A stretch of 47,893 bases of DNA from Streptomyces sp. TSRI0107 (GTDB lineage: Bacteria > Actinomycetota > Actinomycetes > Streptomycetales > Streptomycetaceae), in the NCBI RefSeq assembly GCF_001905845.1, contig NZ_LIVZ01000023.1:1-47893 (forward strand). The letters run 5' to 3'. The position numbers and the translations under genes were made by a program. The notes below the pieces were generated by a model. The model saw nothing but the letters and a program-made list of their open reading frames with translations, was not told the DNA's origin and did no database searches. Each line of letters begins with the position of its first letter. Position 1 is the first letter of the stretch. Below are positions 40,228 through 47,893 of this stretch, piece by piece.

Positions 40228-40767
40228 ATGGAGACCGCGACCACCGGACTGACCTTCCGCGATGCCACACCCGCCGACGTGGACACGTTGGTGGCGTTGG
40301 TCGAGTCGGCGTACCGCGGGGACGCCAGCCGGGTCGGGTGGACCAGCGAGGCGGACATCCTGGAAGGGCAGCGGACCGACCCGGAGGGCGTGCTGGAGGT
40401 CGTCGAGTCGCCCGACAGCAGGCTGCTGACGGTGGAGCGGGACGGCACCGTCGTCGCCTGCTGCCAGCTCGAACACCGCGGTGAGCACGCCTACTTCGGC
40501 ATGTTCGCGGTCAGCCCCGTGCTGCAGGGCGAGGGTCTCGGCAAGGTCGTCATCGCGGAGGCGGAGCGGCAGGCGCGCGAGAGCTGGGGCGTGCGGGAGA
40601 TGCACATGACCGTGATCTCCGTGCGCGAGGACCTGATCGCCTGGTACGAGCGGCGCGGCTACCGCCGTACGGGCCGGATGTCCCCGTTCCCGTACGGCGA
40701 CGAGCGTTTCGGCATTCCGCAGCGCCCCGACCTGCGGTTCGAGCTGCTGGTCAAGCCGCTGGTGTGA
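40228..40767 (+). CDS. GNAT-family N-acetyltransferase
   Basis: A 179-residue acetyltransferase. Acetyl-CoA motif A is FGMFAVSPVLQGEGLGKVVIAEAERQA (residues about 90-116, Q-x-x-G-L/G-x variant), and motif B is IAWYERRGYRRTG. The acceptor is unknown. ATG at 40228 with CGGAGA upstream is chosen over a longer frame. The stop codon is 3 bp from the end of the convergent glycerophosphodiesterase gene. Confidence 0.88.
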   Translation: METATTGLTFRDATPADVDTLVALVESAYRGDASRVGWTSEADILEGQRTDPEGVLEVVESPDSRLLTVERDGTVVACCQLEHRGEHAYFGMFAVSPVLQGEGLGKVVIAEAERQARESWGVREMHMTVISVREDLIAWYERRGYRRTGRMSPFPYGDERFGIPQRPDLRFELLVKPLV

Positions 40768-40770
40768 GCC

Positions 40771-41454
40771 TCACGCGGTGAAGCGGCCGGTGCGCTTGAT
40801 GTCCGGGTGGTCGGTGGTGGCGCCGTCCAGCTCCAGCGCCCGGACCAGCCGCAGGTGTTTCTGCGAGTTCACCACCCAGCCGATGATCCGCAGGTCGGCC
40901 TCGCGGGCGTGCTCGACGACCTCCAGGGTGAGCCGGCGGATGTTGAGGCAGACCGTCGAGGCGCCGGCCCGGACGGCGCGCTCCACGATGTCGGTGCCGT
41001 AGCGGCTGGCGATCAGCGCCGTGCGGACGCCGGGCAGCAGCCGGGCCGTCTCGGCGACGGCCTCGTCGTGGAACGAGGACACCTCGATCCGCCCCGCCAG
41101 TTGCCGCCGCCGGATCACCTCCGCCAGCGCCCGCGCCGCCGCCACGTCCTTGATCTCGGCCTGGATCGGCAGGTCGACGGCGTCCAGCACCTCCTCGAAG
41201 ACCGGGATCCGCTCGCCCTTGCCCGCGTCCAGCGTGCGCAGCTCGTCCAGGGTCTTCTCGGCGATGGCGCCGCTGCCGTCGGTCGTCCGGTCCACCTCGG
41301 CGTCGTGCATGACGACCAGCGCGCCGTCCTTGCTGAGATGCAGATCGAGTTCGATGAGGTCGAGGCCGGCCTGCTCGGCGGCGACGAAGGAACGCAGGGT
41401 GTTCTCGGGCTCGACGCCCATGACTCCGCGATGACCGATGGTGAGGAAGTTCAA
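40771..41454 (-). CDS. Glycerophosphodiester phosphodiesterase family protein
   Basis: A 227-residue TIM-barrel phosphodiesterase that would release glycerol-3-phosphate from glycerophosphodiesters. Catalytic motif GHRG has His8 and Arg9, followed by PENT with Glu17; metal ligands Glu35 and Asp37 are in LIELDLHL and the acid/base His50 in VVMHDAEVDRTT. The only start that keeps GHRG close to the N-terminus is TTG at 41454 (then NFLTIGHRG); the next ATG would remove the motif. No signal peptide is seen, so it is a cytoplasmic GlpQ/UgpQ-like form. Confidence 0.9.
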   Translation of the reverse strand: MNFLTIGHRGVMGVEPENTLRSFVAAEQAGLDLIELDLHLSKDGALVVMHDAEVDRTTDGSGAIAEKTLDELRTLDAGKGERIPVFEEVLDAVDLPIQAEIKDVAAARALAEVIRRRQLAGRIEVSSFHDEAVAETARLLPGVRTALIASRYGTDIVERAVRAGASTVCLNIRRLTLEVVEHAREADLRIIGWVVNSQKHLRLVRALELDGATTDHPDIKRTGRFTA

Positions 41455-41625
41455 GGTTCGCTCGCTTCCGTCGACGGACAGACCCGCCAGCCTAGTCCGC
41501 CCGCCCCACGATGGAACGGGGTGTGCGCCGCTCTGCACGGAGGAGCCGCATCCGGCGTAACGGACAGGAAAAAGTGCGGTGACGATGCGGGTGCGCAGGA
41601 TAATTTCCCGAGCCTCCTCTTGCTG

Positions 41626-41670
41626 GGAGAAACCCCATATGCATACGGTGTCCATACGCAAGGTTCTCCA
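41626..41670 (+). promoter_or_regulatory. Candidate control region of the DUF6421 operon
   Basis: In the 230-bp gap before the DUF6421 gene, the AT-rich palindrome TATGCATA (41638-41645) is followed by a related CCATACGC (41652-41659). The block is bracketed by GGAGAAACC (41626-41634) and an imperfect complement GGTTCTCCA (41662-41670). The ribosome binding site GGAGGA follows. The rest of the gap shows no gene. Confidence 0.4.
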
Positions 41671-41684
41671 GTGGAGGATGGGAC

Positions 41685-43082
41685 ATGACGGAAATTCTTG
41701 TGCAGGTGGGTTCGGAGGGACAGGTTCCTCCCGTGGCCAGGGTGGTGGAGCACCCGGCATGGCCCGTGCTCAAGGATGCCGTGGAGCGGATCCGGCCATG
41801 GCAGTCCAAGGACGGATCGATCGACTTCGAGGCCGAGGGCGCCCCGGAGCGCGCGGCGGCCGAGGCCGCCGTACGCGAGGTCACGGAGGCCGTCGAGGCC
41901 CTGTCCCCGCTGCTGCCGCACGACGCCGCCTACCACGCGGCCCTGGTGAAGGACCTGCGCCGCTGGGCCGACGAGGGCTTCCAGGTTCCCGACTTCCTGG
42001 ACTCGCTGCTGGCCTTCCAGCCCGCCGCGAGCCGCGCGGACGGCCTGCAGCACCTGGTCGTCTTCCCGATGTACACGCAGAACGGCAACCCCGACCGCAA
42101 CCTCGAAGCGGTCGTACTGCGCATGGTCTGGCCGGACTGGCTCGCCGAACTGGAGCGCACCCGCTACGACAACCCGCTGTTCTGCGGCATCAAGTTCGAG
42201 GACTTCACGGCCGGGTACGACACCAACTCCGCCGTCCTCTTCCCCGAGACCATCGCCGTGCGCGAGGCCCCCGAGCGGTTCACCTGGGGCGGCATCTTCT
42301 GCGACCGCGAGGCCGCCCGCTTCCGCCGCGTCACCGACGCCGCCGTCGACATCCTGGGCCTCGACCTGCCCGAGGACATCGCCGCGATGGTCCACGACCA
42401 GAAGCGCTGCGAAGAGGCCTTCGTGCTCTGGGACATGGTCCACGACCGCACCCACAGCCACGGCGACCTGCCGTTCGACCCGTTCATGATCAAGCAGCGG
42501 CAGCCGTTCTGGATGTACGGCCTGGAGGAGCTGCGCTGCGACCTCACCGCCTTCAAGGAGGCCGTGAAGCTGGAGTCGGACGGCGTCCCGCAGGCCCGTG
42601 ACGTGCAGTACGCGGTCCTCTTCGACCGCATGTTCCGCTTCCCGGTCACCGGCGAGCGGGTCCGCAACTACGACGGCCTCGGCGGCCAGCTCCTCTTCGC
42701 CTACCTGCACAAGCACGACGTCGTCCGCTGGACCGACAACAAGCTGCACATCGACTGGCAGCGCGCCCCGCAGGTCACCAACCAGCTCTGCGCCGAGATC
42801 GAGAAGCTGTACCGCGACGGCATCGACCGCCCCAAGCTCGTCCACTGGTTCGCCGGCTACGAGCTGGTCTCCACCTACCTCGCCCCGCACCCCGGCTCCA
42901 AGTGGGCCAAGGGCCCCGACGCCCTGGACCTGACCCAGCCGCCGCGCAAGCTCGTCGATGACGTGCTTCCGGACGAGTTTCCGCTGAGCATGTTCTATGA
43001 GGCGCTGTCCAAGAAGCTGAAGAACGTGATTGCCTCGACCAAGGGCATCACGGCGGACCGCGCCGAGCGGGTCGCCGCGTGA
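41685..43082 (+). CDS. DUF6421-family protein
   Basis: A 465-residue soluble protein of the Streptomyces DUF6421 group (naming from memory), function unknown. There is no signal peptide or membrane helix. The N-terminal 100 residues are helical. A conserved core has LVVFPMYTQNGNPDRNLEAVVLRMVWPDW and FTAGYDTNSAVLFPETIAV. Residues 253-261 read HDRTHSHGD and 279-287 read GLEELRCDL; the spacing recalls zinc-peptidase H-x-x-x-H plus E-E-x-R-x-D-L motifs, though the catalytic glutamate would be aspartate. GTGGAGGATG precedes the ATG. It heads an operon with an SDR and a threonine aldolase. Confidence 0.82.
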   Translation: MTEILVQVGSEGQVPPVARVVEHPAWPVLKDAVERIRPWQSKDGSIDFEAEGAPERAAAEAAVREVTEAVEALSPLLPHDAAYHAALVKDLRRWADEGFQVPDFLDSLLAFQPAASRADGLQHLVVFPMYTQNGNPDRNLEAVVLRMVWPDWLAELERTRYDNPLFCGIKFEDFTAGYDTNSAVLFPETIAVREAPERFTWGGIFCDREAARFRRVTDAAVDILGLDLPEDIAAMVHDQKRCEEAFVLWDMVHDRTHSHGDLPFDPFMIKQRQPFWMYGLEELRCDLTAFKEAVKLESDGVPQARDVQYAVLFDRMFRFPVTGERVRNYDGLGGQLLFAYLHKHDVVRWTDNKLHIDWQRAPQVTNQLCAEIEKLYRDGIDRPKLVHWFAGYELVSTYLAPHPGSKWAKGPDALDLTQPPRKLVDDVLPDEFPLSMFYEALSKKLKNVIASTKGITADRAERVAA

Positions 43083-43117
43083 GCGACCGCGACAACGCTG
43101 CTCAGGAGGCGAGGATC

Positions 43118-43867
43118 ATGACGGGGAACGGTGCTCTCAGCGGTGCGGTGATCGCGGTGGCCGGCGCGGGCGGGCCCGCGGGACGGGCGGCGCTGCTGCG
43201 GCTGGCCGAGGCCGGCGCCACGGTCGTCGGCGCCGACAACGACCCGGAGCGGCTCGCGGAGGCCGTGGACGCGGCGCGCTACGCCTCCGGCGGAGCCGCC
43301 GTCACCGGCGAGACGGTCGACCTGCTCAACCTGGACGCCACCCGCGACTGGGCCAACCGCACCGAGAAGGAGTTCGGCCGCGTCGACGGCCTGGTCCACC
43401 TCGTCGGCGGCTGGCGCGGCAGCGAGACCTTCACCAAGACCAGCCTCGACGACTGGGACTTCCTGGAGCTGCTGCTCATCCGTACCGTGCAGCACACCTC
43501 CCTCGCCTTCCACGAGGCGCTGCAGCGCAGCGAGCGCGGCCGGTACGTCCTGATCAGCGCGGCCGGCGCCACCAAGCCGACCGCGGGCAACGCGGCCTAC
43601 GCCGCCGGCAAGGCCGCCGCCGAGGCGTGGACGCTGGCCATGGCCGACTACTTCCGCAAGGCCGGCGGCGAGCAGGGGCCGACCTCGGCGGCTGCGATCC
43701 TGGTGGTGAAGGCGTTGGTGCACGACGCGATGCGCGCCGAGCGGCCCAACGCGAAGTTCGCGGGCTTCACGGACGTCAAGGACCTCGCCGAGGCCATCGT
43801 CGACGTCTGGGCCAAGCCCGCCGCGGAAGTGAACGGAAACCGTCTGTGGCTGACCGAGAAGCCGTGA
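43118..43867 (+). CDS. Short-chain dehydrogenase/reductase (SDR)
   Basis: A 249-residue Rossmann-fold oxidoreductase. The nucleotide-binding motif is the variant VAGAGGPAGRAAL at about residues 14-26, with ADND suggesting NAD preference. The catalytic set is Ser147 (VLISAAG), Tyr161 and Lys165 (YAAGK). ATG at 43118 has a strong AGGAGG (43104-43109); a GTG at 43079 overlapping the DUF6421 stop (GTGA) is an alternative start. The stop overlaps the threonine aldolase GTG. Context suggests it oxidises or reduces a beta-hydroxy/amino-acid-related compound. Confidence 0.9.
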   Translation: MTGNGALSGAVIAVAGAGGPAGRAALLRLAEAGATVVGADNDPERLAEAVDAARYASGGAAVTGETVDLLNLDATRDWANRTEKEFGRVDGLVHLVGGWRGSETFTKTSLDDWDFLELLLIRTVQHTSLAFHEALQRSERGRYVLISAAGATKPTAGNAAYAAGKAAAEAWTLAMADYFRKAGGEQGPTSAAAILVVKALVHDAMRAERPNAKFAGFTDVKDLAEAIVDVWAKPAAEVNGNRLWLTEKP

Positions 43868-44934
43868 ACCCTCCGAAGACCGACGCGCGTCGCCATCACG
43901 ACCCCTCGGTCCGCGGTTTCGCCAGTGACAACTACGCCGGTGCCCACCCGGAGGTGCTCGCCGCCCTGGCGCTCGCCAACGGCGGGCACCAGGTCGCGTA
44001 CGGCGAGGACGTCTACACCGAGAACCTGCAGCGGATCATCCGCAGCCACTTCGGGGCGACGGCCGAGGCGTTCCCGGTCTTCAACGGCACCGGCGCCAAC
44101 GTCGTCGCGCTCCAGGCGGTCACCGACCGCTGGGGCGCGGTGATCTGCGCCGAGAGCGCGCACATCAACGTCGACGAGGGCGGCGCCCCCGAGCGCATGG
44201 GCGGCCTGAAGCTGCTCACCGTGCCCACCCCCGACGGCAAGCTCACGCCGGAGCTGATCGACCGGCAGGCCTGGGGCTGGGAGGACGAGCACCGGGCGAT
44301 GCCGCAGGTCGTCTCGATCACCCAGAGCACGGAGCTGGGCACCCTCTACACGCCCGACGAGATCCGCGCCATCTGCGAGCACGCCCACGCGCACGGCATG
44401 AAGGTGCACCTGGACGGCTCCCGGATAGCCAACGCGGCCGCCTCGCTGGACGTGCCGATGCGCACGTTCACCAACGCGGTCGGCGTCGACATCCTCTCGC
44501 TGGGCGGGACGAAGAACGGCGCGCTGTTCGGCGAGGCGGTCGTCGTCCTCAACCAGGACGCGGTCCGCCGGATGAAGCATCTGCGCAAGCTGTCCATGCA
44601 GCTCGCCTCCAAGATGCGCTTCGTCTCGGTGCAGCTGGAGGCGCTGCTCGCCAAGGACCTCTGGCTGCGCAACGCCCGCCACGCCAACGAGATGGCCCAG
44701 CGGCTCGCCGAGGGCGTCCGCGCGGTGCACGGGGTGGAGATCCTCTACCCGGTGCAGGCCAACGGCGTCTTCGCCAGGCTCCCGCACGACGTGAGCGAGC
44801 GCCTGCAGAAGCGCTTCCGCTTCTACTTCTGGGACGAGGCGGCCGGGGTCGTGCGCTGGATGTGCGCGTTCGACACCACCGAGGACGACGTGGACGCGTT
44901 CGTCGCCGCCGTCAAGGAGGAGATGGCCCGCTGA
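43864..44934 (+). CDS. ltaE: Threonine aldolase family PLP enzyme (low-specificity type)
   Basis: A 356-residue fold-type I PLP enzyme that would cleave beta-hydroxy-alpha-amino acids such as L-threonine to glycine plus an aldehyde. Family features are FASDNYAGAHPEVL, VFNGTGANVVAL, HINVDEGGAPE, VHLDGSRIANAAA with the PLP-ring aspartate, and the Schiff-base lysine Lys217 in LGGTKNGAL. GTG at 43864 overlaps the SDR stop (GTGA), so the two are translationally coupled. A perfect hairpin follows. Gene symbol by family only; stereo-preference is not decided. Confidence 0.9.
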   Translation: MNPPKTDARRHHDPSVRGFASDNYAGAHPEVLAALALANGGHQVAYGEDVYTENLQRIIRSHFGATAEAFPVFNGTGANVVALQAVTDRWGAVICAESAHINVDEGGAPERMGGLKLLTVPTPDGKLTPELIDRQAWGWEDEHRAMPQVVSITQSTELGTLYTPDEIRAICEHAHAHGMKVHLDGSRIANAAASLDVPMRTFTNAVGVDILSLGGTKNGALFGEAVVVLNQDAVRRMKHLRKLSMQLASKMRFVSVQLEALLAKDLWLRNARHANEMAQRLAEGVRAVHGVEILYPVQANGVFARLPHDVSERLQKRFRFYFWDEAAGVVRWMCAFDTTEDDVDAFVAAVKEEMAR

Positions 44935-44954
44935 GGGCCCGAGTGAGCGAGGTG

Positions 44955-44994
44955 CGCGGGAGCGGCCGTCCCGGCGAGGGCGGCCGCTCCCGCG
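44955..44994. terminator. Perfect 14-bp hairpin terminator
   Basis: 44955-44968 pairs with 44981-44994 around a 12-nt loop, 20 bp after the threonine aldolase stop and 4 bp before the end of the convergent secreted-protein gene. It can serve both strands. Confidence 0.85.
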
Positions 44995-44998
44995 TCGT

Positions 44999-46399
44999 TC
45001 ATCCGTTGACCACGATCGACGTCCTGTTGTTGCGCAGGTCCGGGTCGAACCTCCGCAGCTCCAGTTCCGGGTTGTCGTCGACCGTCGCGACCGTGGCGCG
45101 GGCCCCGGGCACCACCTGGTCGATCCGCAGCCGGACCTCGATGGTGTGGGACGCCTTGTCGTGGAGATGGATCGGCGTTCCGCAGTAGTAGGTCTCGGGG
45201 GCCGTGCCGTCCTCGGGCGGCGGCTGGACCCAGCAGTCCTCGGGCAGGCCGACGACCGACGTGCCCTCGGGTGCCCGGAACCGTACGGTGGCCGCCGGGG
45301 CGCCCGCGCCCAGCGACGCCACCCAGGCGGGGCCGCGGTTGGAGACGGTCACCCGCGCGGTCACGACGTCGTCGACCGCCCCGGCCACCCTGCTGCCGGT
45401 GAGCTTGATGTCGGCGGTGTTCCTGGCGTCCAGCATGACGGTCCGGTAGTTGTCCGTCGGATCGAGATCGGGCTCCGACGCCGCCGCCCGCGTCCCGGTC
45501 AGGGGACGCAGATCAAGCTCGGAGCCGGTGCCGGGCGTCCACGTCTCGTTGCCGCGCGCTTCCTCCAGGGCCTCGTCCGAGTAGGGCTGGACCGAGTGGT
45601 CGAAACGCTCGTACAGCGCCTGCCGCCGGACCCCCAGCCCCGTCACCAGCGCGTACTCCTGTCCTGGTGCCACCGCCTCGTCCAGCACGCACAGAGCGGA
45701 CGTGCCGGTGGGGTGCTCCCGGTACTCGCAGTTGGAGTTGCGCTCCGCGAACCGCAGCCCGTACGAGGCGTTCAGCGACAGCAGGGTCCGGTCCACGGCA
45801 CGGTTGCCGCTGTTGGAGAGCGTCGCCCGTACCTCGGTGCCGGTCCCCGGCCTGAGCCCGCTCTGGCGTTCGGCCTGGCTGAGCCCGAGGTCCGGGCCGT
45901 TGCCCACGGAGACCAGCGTCTCCGCCGGGTACGCCTCCAGCTCGCCGGCGGCGGCCGTGTAGCGCACGTATCCGGACGCGCCGAGGCCGGCGTCCGGCAG
46001 CGCGCGGATGCCCAGCGTCGCGGCCGGCACGCTCTCCGTCCCGGCCGGCATCTCCGGGACGTCGCAGACCGCCTTCACCGCCGACTCGGGCACACAGCCG
46101 ACGGGCCACGAGACCTGCGCGAAGGCGGCGATCTCGGCCACGTCGACGGTCAGCCGCCCGGCCGGAACGCCGTTGTCGACGTTGTCGTGGGTGACCCGCA
46201 CCGCGACCGTACGCTCACGCGCGCTGCCGTCCGCGTCCGGCCCGGGCAGCACCGTCTCGGACGGCGCGCCGATCCACAGCTGGTCGGACTCGGCGTACGC
46301 CGGCCCCGTCCCGACCGCCGCCAGGGCAGAGCCGGCGAGCGCCACTCCGAGGAGCCGCCGCCCGGCGCGTCGCGCCGGTCCGGTCCGTCGGTCCTGCAT
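44999..46399 (-). CDS. Secreted protein with DUF11/CARDB-like beta-sandwich repeats
   Basis: A 466-residue exported protein. The signal peptide RRTGPARRAGRRLLGVALAGSALAAVGTGPAYA is cleaved after AYA; the RR pairs allow Tat export. The mature part is beta-rich with repeated conserved-domain phrases: TEVRATLSNSGNRAVDRTLL and VVTARVTVSNRGPAWVASL, as in DUF11/CARDB surface modules, plus cysteine pairs. No sorting signal (LAxTG) or C-terminal anchor is seen, so it is probably released or wall-associated. ATG at 46399 with GGGGGA upstream. Confidence 0.75.
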   Translation of the reverse strand: MQDRRTGPARRAGRRLLGVALAGSALAAVGTGPAYAESDQLWIGAPSETVLPGPDADGSARERTVAVRVTHDNVDNGVPAGRLTVDVAEIAAFAQVSWPVGCVPESAVKAVCDVPEMPAGTESVPAATLGIRALPDAGLGASGYVRYTAAAGELEAYPAETLVSVGNGPDLGLSQAERQSGLRPGTGTEVRATLSNSGNRAVDRTLLSLNASYGLRFAERNSNCEYREHPTGTSALCVLDEAVAPGQEYALVTGLGVRRQALYERFDHSVQPYSDEALEEARGNETWTPGTGSELDLRPLTGTRAAASEPDLDPTDNYRTVMLDARNTADIKLTGSRVAGAVDDVVTARVTVSNRGPAWVASLGAGAPAATVRFRAPEGTSVVGLPEDCWVQPPPEDGTAPETYYCGTPIHLHDKASHTIEVRLRIDQVVPGARATVATVDDNPELELRRFDPDLRNNRTSIVVNG

Positions 46400-46521
46400 G
46401 TCTTCATCCCCCTTTTGATGGTGGTCCGCCGGTGGCCGAGACACGCGAGGCCCGGGAAGGGTTGTGGTGGCGGGAAAGGGTTGCGGCGGTCTTCGGCCGT
46501 TCTCGGACTAGCAAGAGCCTG

Positions 46522-46582
46522 CTGCATATATATGCAGACTTCAGAAACTATATTGACTCCTGATCATTTACCCGCCTAGGCT
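46522..46582. promoter_or_regulatory. 16-bp AT-rich palindrome and putative leaderless promoter of the transglutaminase-like gene
   Basis: CTGCATATATATGCAG (46522-46537) is a perfect 16-bp palindrome between two divergent genes. TTGACT (46553-46558) and TAGGCT (46577-46582), 18 bp apart, make a promoter whose start would fall at or just before the ATG at 46591; no Shine-Dalgarno is present. Confidence 0.62.
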
Positions 46583-46590
46583 CTACGGGC

Positions 46591-47163
46591 ATGCAGCTGA
46601 TCCAGGAAACCGCCGATCTCTCCGCCTACTTGGCCGCTGACGAGGTCATCGACCACGAGCATCCGCTGGTGCGGAAGACGGCCGCCCACCTCGCCCGCGA
46701 TGTGTCCAACTCGTATGAATATGCGCGAGCGGCCTTCGAATTCGTCCGCGACGCCATCCCGCACTCCCAGGACTCGGGCGACATGCGCGTCACCTGGCGG
46801 GCCTCCGACGTGCTGGAGCAGAGGACCGGCATCTGCTACGCCAAAGCCCACGCGCTCGCGGCCCTGCTGCGCGCGGAGGACATCCCGACCGCGCTGTGCT
46901 ACCAGAAGTTCGACGTGGTGCACGGCCTGGTCGCCGTCCGCTTCCAGGGGGCCTGGCACCGCCAGGACGCCCGGGGCAACGTGGGCGGCGTGAACGCGCG
47001 GTTCTCCCTGGACGGCGAACAGCTGGCCTTCGTGACCGACCCGGAATCAGGCGAGACGGACCACCCGGTCCTGTACGCCGCACCCCATCCGGCCGTCGTG
47101 GCTGTCCTGAAGGCCGCCACGGACCGGGAGCACCTGATGCGGACGCTCCCCACCGCCCTCTGA
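46591..47163 (+). CDS. Transglutaminase-like (cysteine peptidase fold) protein
   Basis: A 190-residue cytoplasmic transglutaminase-like superfamily protein. The catalytic triad is visible: Cys82 in RTGICYAKA, His111 in VVHGLVAV and Asp126 in RQDARGN. Short stand-alone members are usually amide or peptide hydrolases of unknown substrate rather than cross-linkers. The start ATG at 46591 lacks a ribosome binding site and appears leaderless. Confidence 0.9.
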   Translation: MQLIQETADLSAYLAADEVIDHEHPLVRKTAAHLARDVSNSYEYARAAFEFVRDAIPHSQDSGDMRVTWRASDVLEQRTGICYAKAHALAALLRAEDIPTALCYQKFDVVHGLVAVRFQGAWHRQDARGNVGGVNARFSLDGEQLAFVTDPESGETDHPVLYAAPHPAVVAVLKAATDREHLMRTLPTAL

Positions 47164-47229
47164 CCGCGCCCCGCCCGAACGCGCACCCCGCCGCGCCACC
47201 GGTCCGTCACGGTCGCTGATCTCCCCGCC

Positions 47230-47650
47230 ATGCGCGATGGGGGAGCGACGCCGGAGGACACCGCCACCGATGAGGCAGCAGAGCGATCCGGGGTGCGGTT
47301 CGCCCGCCTGAGGAAGCACCGGCTGCTCACCTCGGCCGCGGTGCTCGCCCTGCTCGCCGCCGGCACGGCCGTCCCCCTGGTCCTCGCCGAGGACCCGGCC
47401 GACCCCGGCGCACCGCACACCGTGGCCCAGGCGCGCTGCGTACGCCGTGGTCGCGGCCCTCTCCTGGGCGGACGTACCCGACGGCATGGCCCCCTCGGTC
47501 GCCCGCGTGCTGGCCGACTACGTGGTGGACGAGGCCCGTTACCTGTCCGCCTCCAGCTCTGCCGCCCTCCCGGTGGCATCCCCGGAGCTGGCCGAACCGG
47601 ACAAGGAGGGCCACAGCCGGTACGGCCGCTTCCTCGCTCCCGGCGAGGCA
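47230..47650 (+). pseudogene. Remnant of a single-pass membrane or secreted protein gene, frameshifted and 3'-truncated
   Basis: From ATG at 47230 the frame encodes a charged N-terminus and a membrane helix or signal (LLTSAAVLALLAAGTAVPLVLA), up to about 47437. Codon bias then moves to the +1 frame (YAVVAALSWADVPDGMAPSVARVLADYVVDEARYLSA), which stays open to 47842 but loses normal bias after about 47650. A one-base insertion (or two-base loss) near 47436-47441 and loss of the 3' end explain this. Family not recognised. Confidence 0.55.
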
Positions 47651-47842
47651 CACGTCGACTTTCGTCACCTGGCAGGTGTAGTCGCCGAGCTCCTCGTACG
47701 TCCTCGACTCGGCGTCCTCGAAGTGGTCCGCCTTGCTCGCCAGTTGCCGTACGGCGTCACCGGGCAGCGCCCCCGAACAGGCACCGCGCACCAGCATTCA
47801 GTCCTGGACGTACGGCTCGGCGATCCAGCCGCCCAGTCCTAG
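47651..47842 (-). pseudogene. Fragment of a secreted-protein gene cut by an insertion sequence
   Basis: On the - strand, codons with strong G/C third-position bias read LGLGGWIAEPYVQD, then a TGA (47798-47800), then MLVRGACSGALPGDAVRQLASKADHFEDAESRTYEELGDYTCQVTKVDV. The 5' end is lost at the IS boundary near 47842 and the 3' end merges with the convergent remnant near 47650. GWIAEPY and CSGALPGDAVRQL resemble secreted Streptomyces proteins of unknown function, from memory. Confidence 0.5.
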
Positions 47843-47893
47843 GGCGTGTCCGCAAAGTGGTTGGCGCGTTGGTCTGTTCGTGGTGCGTCGTCA
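47843..47893. mobile_element. Terminal end of an IS5-family-like insertion sequence (partial)
   Basis: After CTAG at 47839-47842 the sequence reads GGCGTGTCCGCAAAGTGG..., resembling terminal inverted repeats of Streptomyces IS5-family elements, which often duplicate CTAG-like targets. Only 51 bp lie inside the window, so no transposase is visible. Confidence 0.55.

Noticed and set aside
1..47893. CRISPR array, tRNA, rRNA, phage or biosynthetic gene cluster
   Set aside because: No regularly spaced identical repeats with unique spacers, no tRNA-like cloverleaf with CCA/TTCGA context that I could recognise, and no integrase, structural phage, PKS, NRPS or RiPP genes were seen.

Overview
The window is chromosomal DNA from a high-GC actinomycete, almost certainly Streptomyces. 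Third codon positions are nearly all G or C. GTG and TTG starts are common, and there are several GTGA/ATGA stop-start overlaps. Many families are typical of the genus (DUF6421, DUF6214-like, DUF5134 next to M56, PaaX, CebR-type and DasR-type boxes). There is no ribosomal RNA, tRNA, CRISPR array, prophage or large biosynthetic cluster. It reads as ordinary chromosome with about 40 protein genes, two small mobile-element traces and three damaged genes.

Left part (1-8.3 kb): HAD phosphatase, Lrp/AsnC regulator, a first FUSC membrane protein with a structured leader, a lactonase-type beta-propeller behind a DasR-like box, a sirohydrochlorin-chelatase-like protein, a BadF/NAGK-type sugar kinase translationally coupled to uracil-DNA glycosylase, and a BNR-repeat propeller. 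From 8.4 to 13.1 kb there is a HEAT-repeat gene broken by a -1 frameshift, then an AidB-like acyl-CoA dehydrogenase divergent from a PaaX regulator across a striking inverted repeat. From 13.2 to 15.6 kb a secreted pectate lyase and a secreted CE1-type esterase with a CBM2 domain diverge; the latter has a near-perfect CebR box, so this is a plant-polymer degradation island.

Middle (15.7-34.3 kb): a small membrane protein plus a giant CtpI-like P-type ATPase, then 540 bp of non-coding degenerate tandem repeat. Next come an old yellow enzyme divergent from an ArsR regulator, whose 3' end overlaps a purine/pyrimidine permease gene by 81 bp, and an FprA-type ferredoxin reductase. DUF305 lipoprotein and LVIVD-repeat secreted protein genes diverge, followed by TetR, an EcsC-like remnant, an Excalibur-domain membrane protein, and a leftward run of DUF5134, M56 peptidase, PAP2 phosphatase, a zinc-ribbon protein and a HAD hydrolase.

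Right part (34.4-47.9 kb): a second FUSC gene, apparently leaderless, is coupled to a MarR regulator; a palindrome lies on its -35 element. The MarR stop codon lies inside the end of a 205-bp MITE-like element. Then come an aldo/keto reductase, two VOC proteins, a lipoprotein, a GNAT acetyltransferase and a glycerophosphodiesterase. The most interesting unit is a compact DUF6421 - SDR - threonine aldolase operon ending in a perfect hairpin. After it lie a secreted DUF11-like protein and a transglutaminase-like protein. The window ends in gene remnants cut by what looks like the terminus of an IS5-family insertion sequence.
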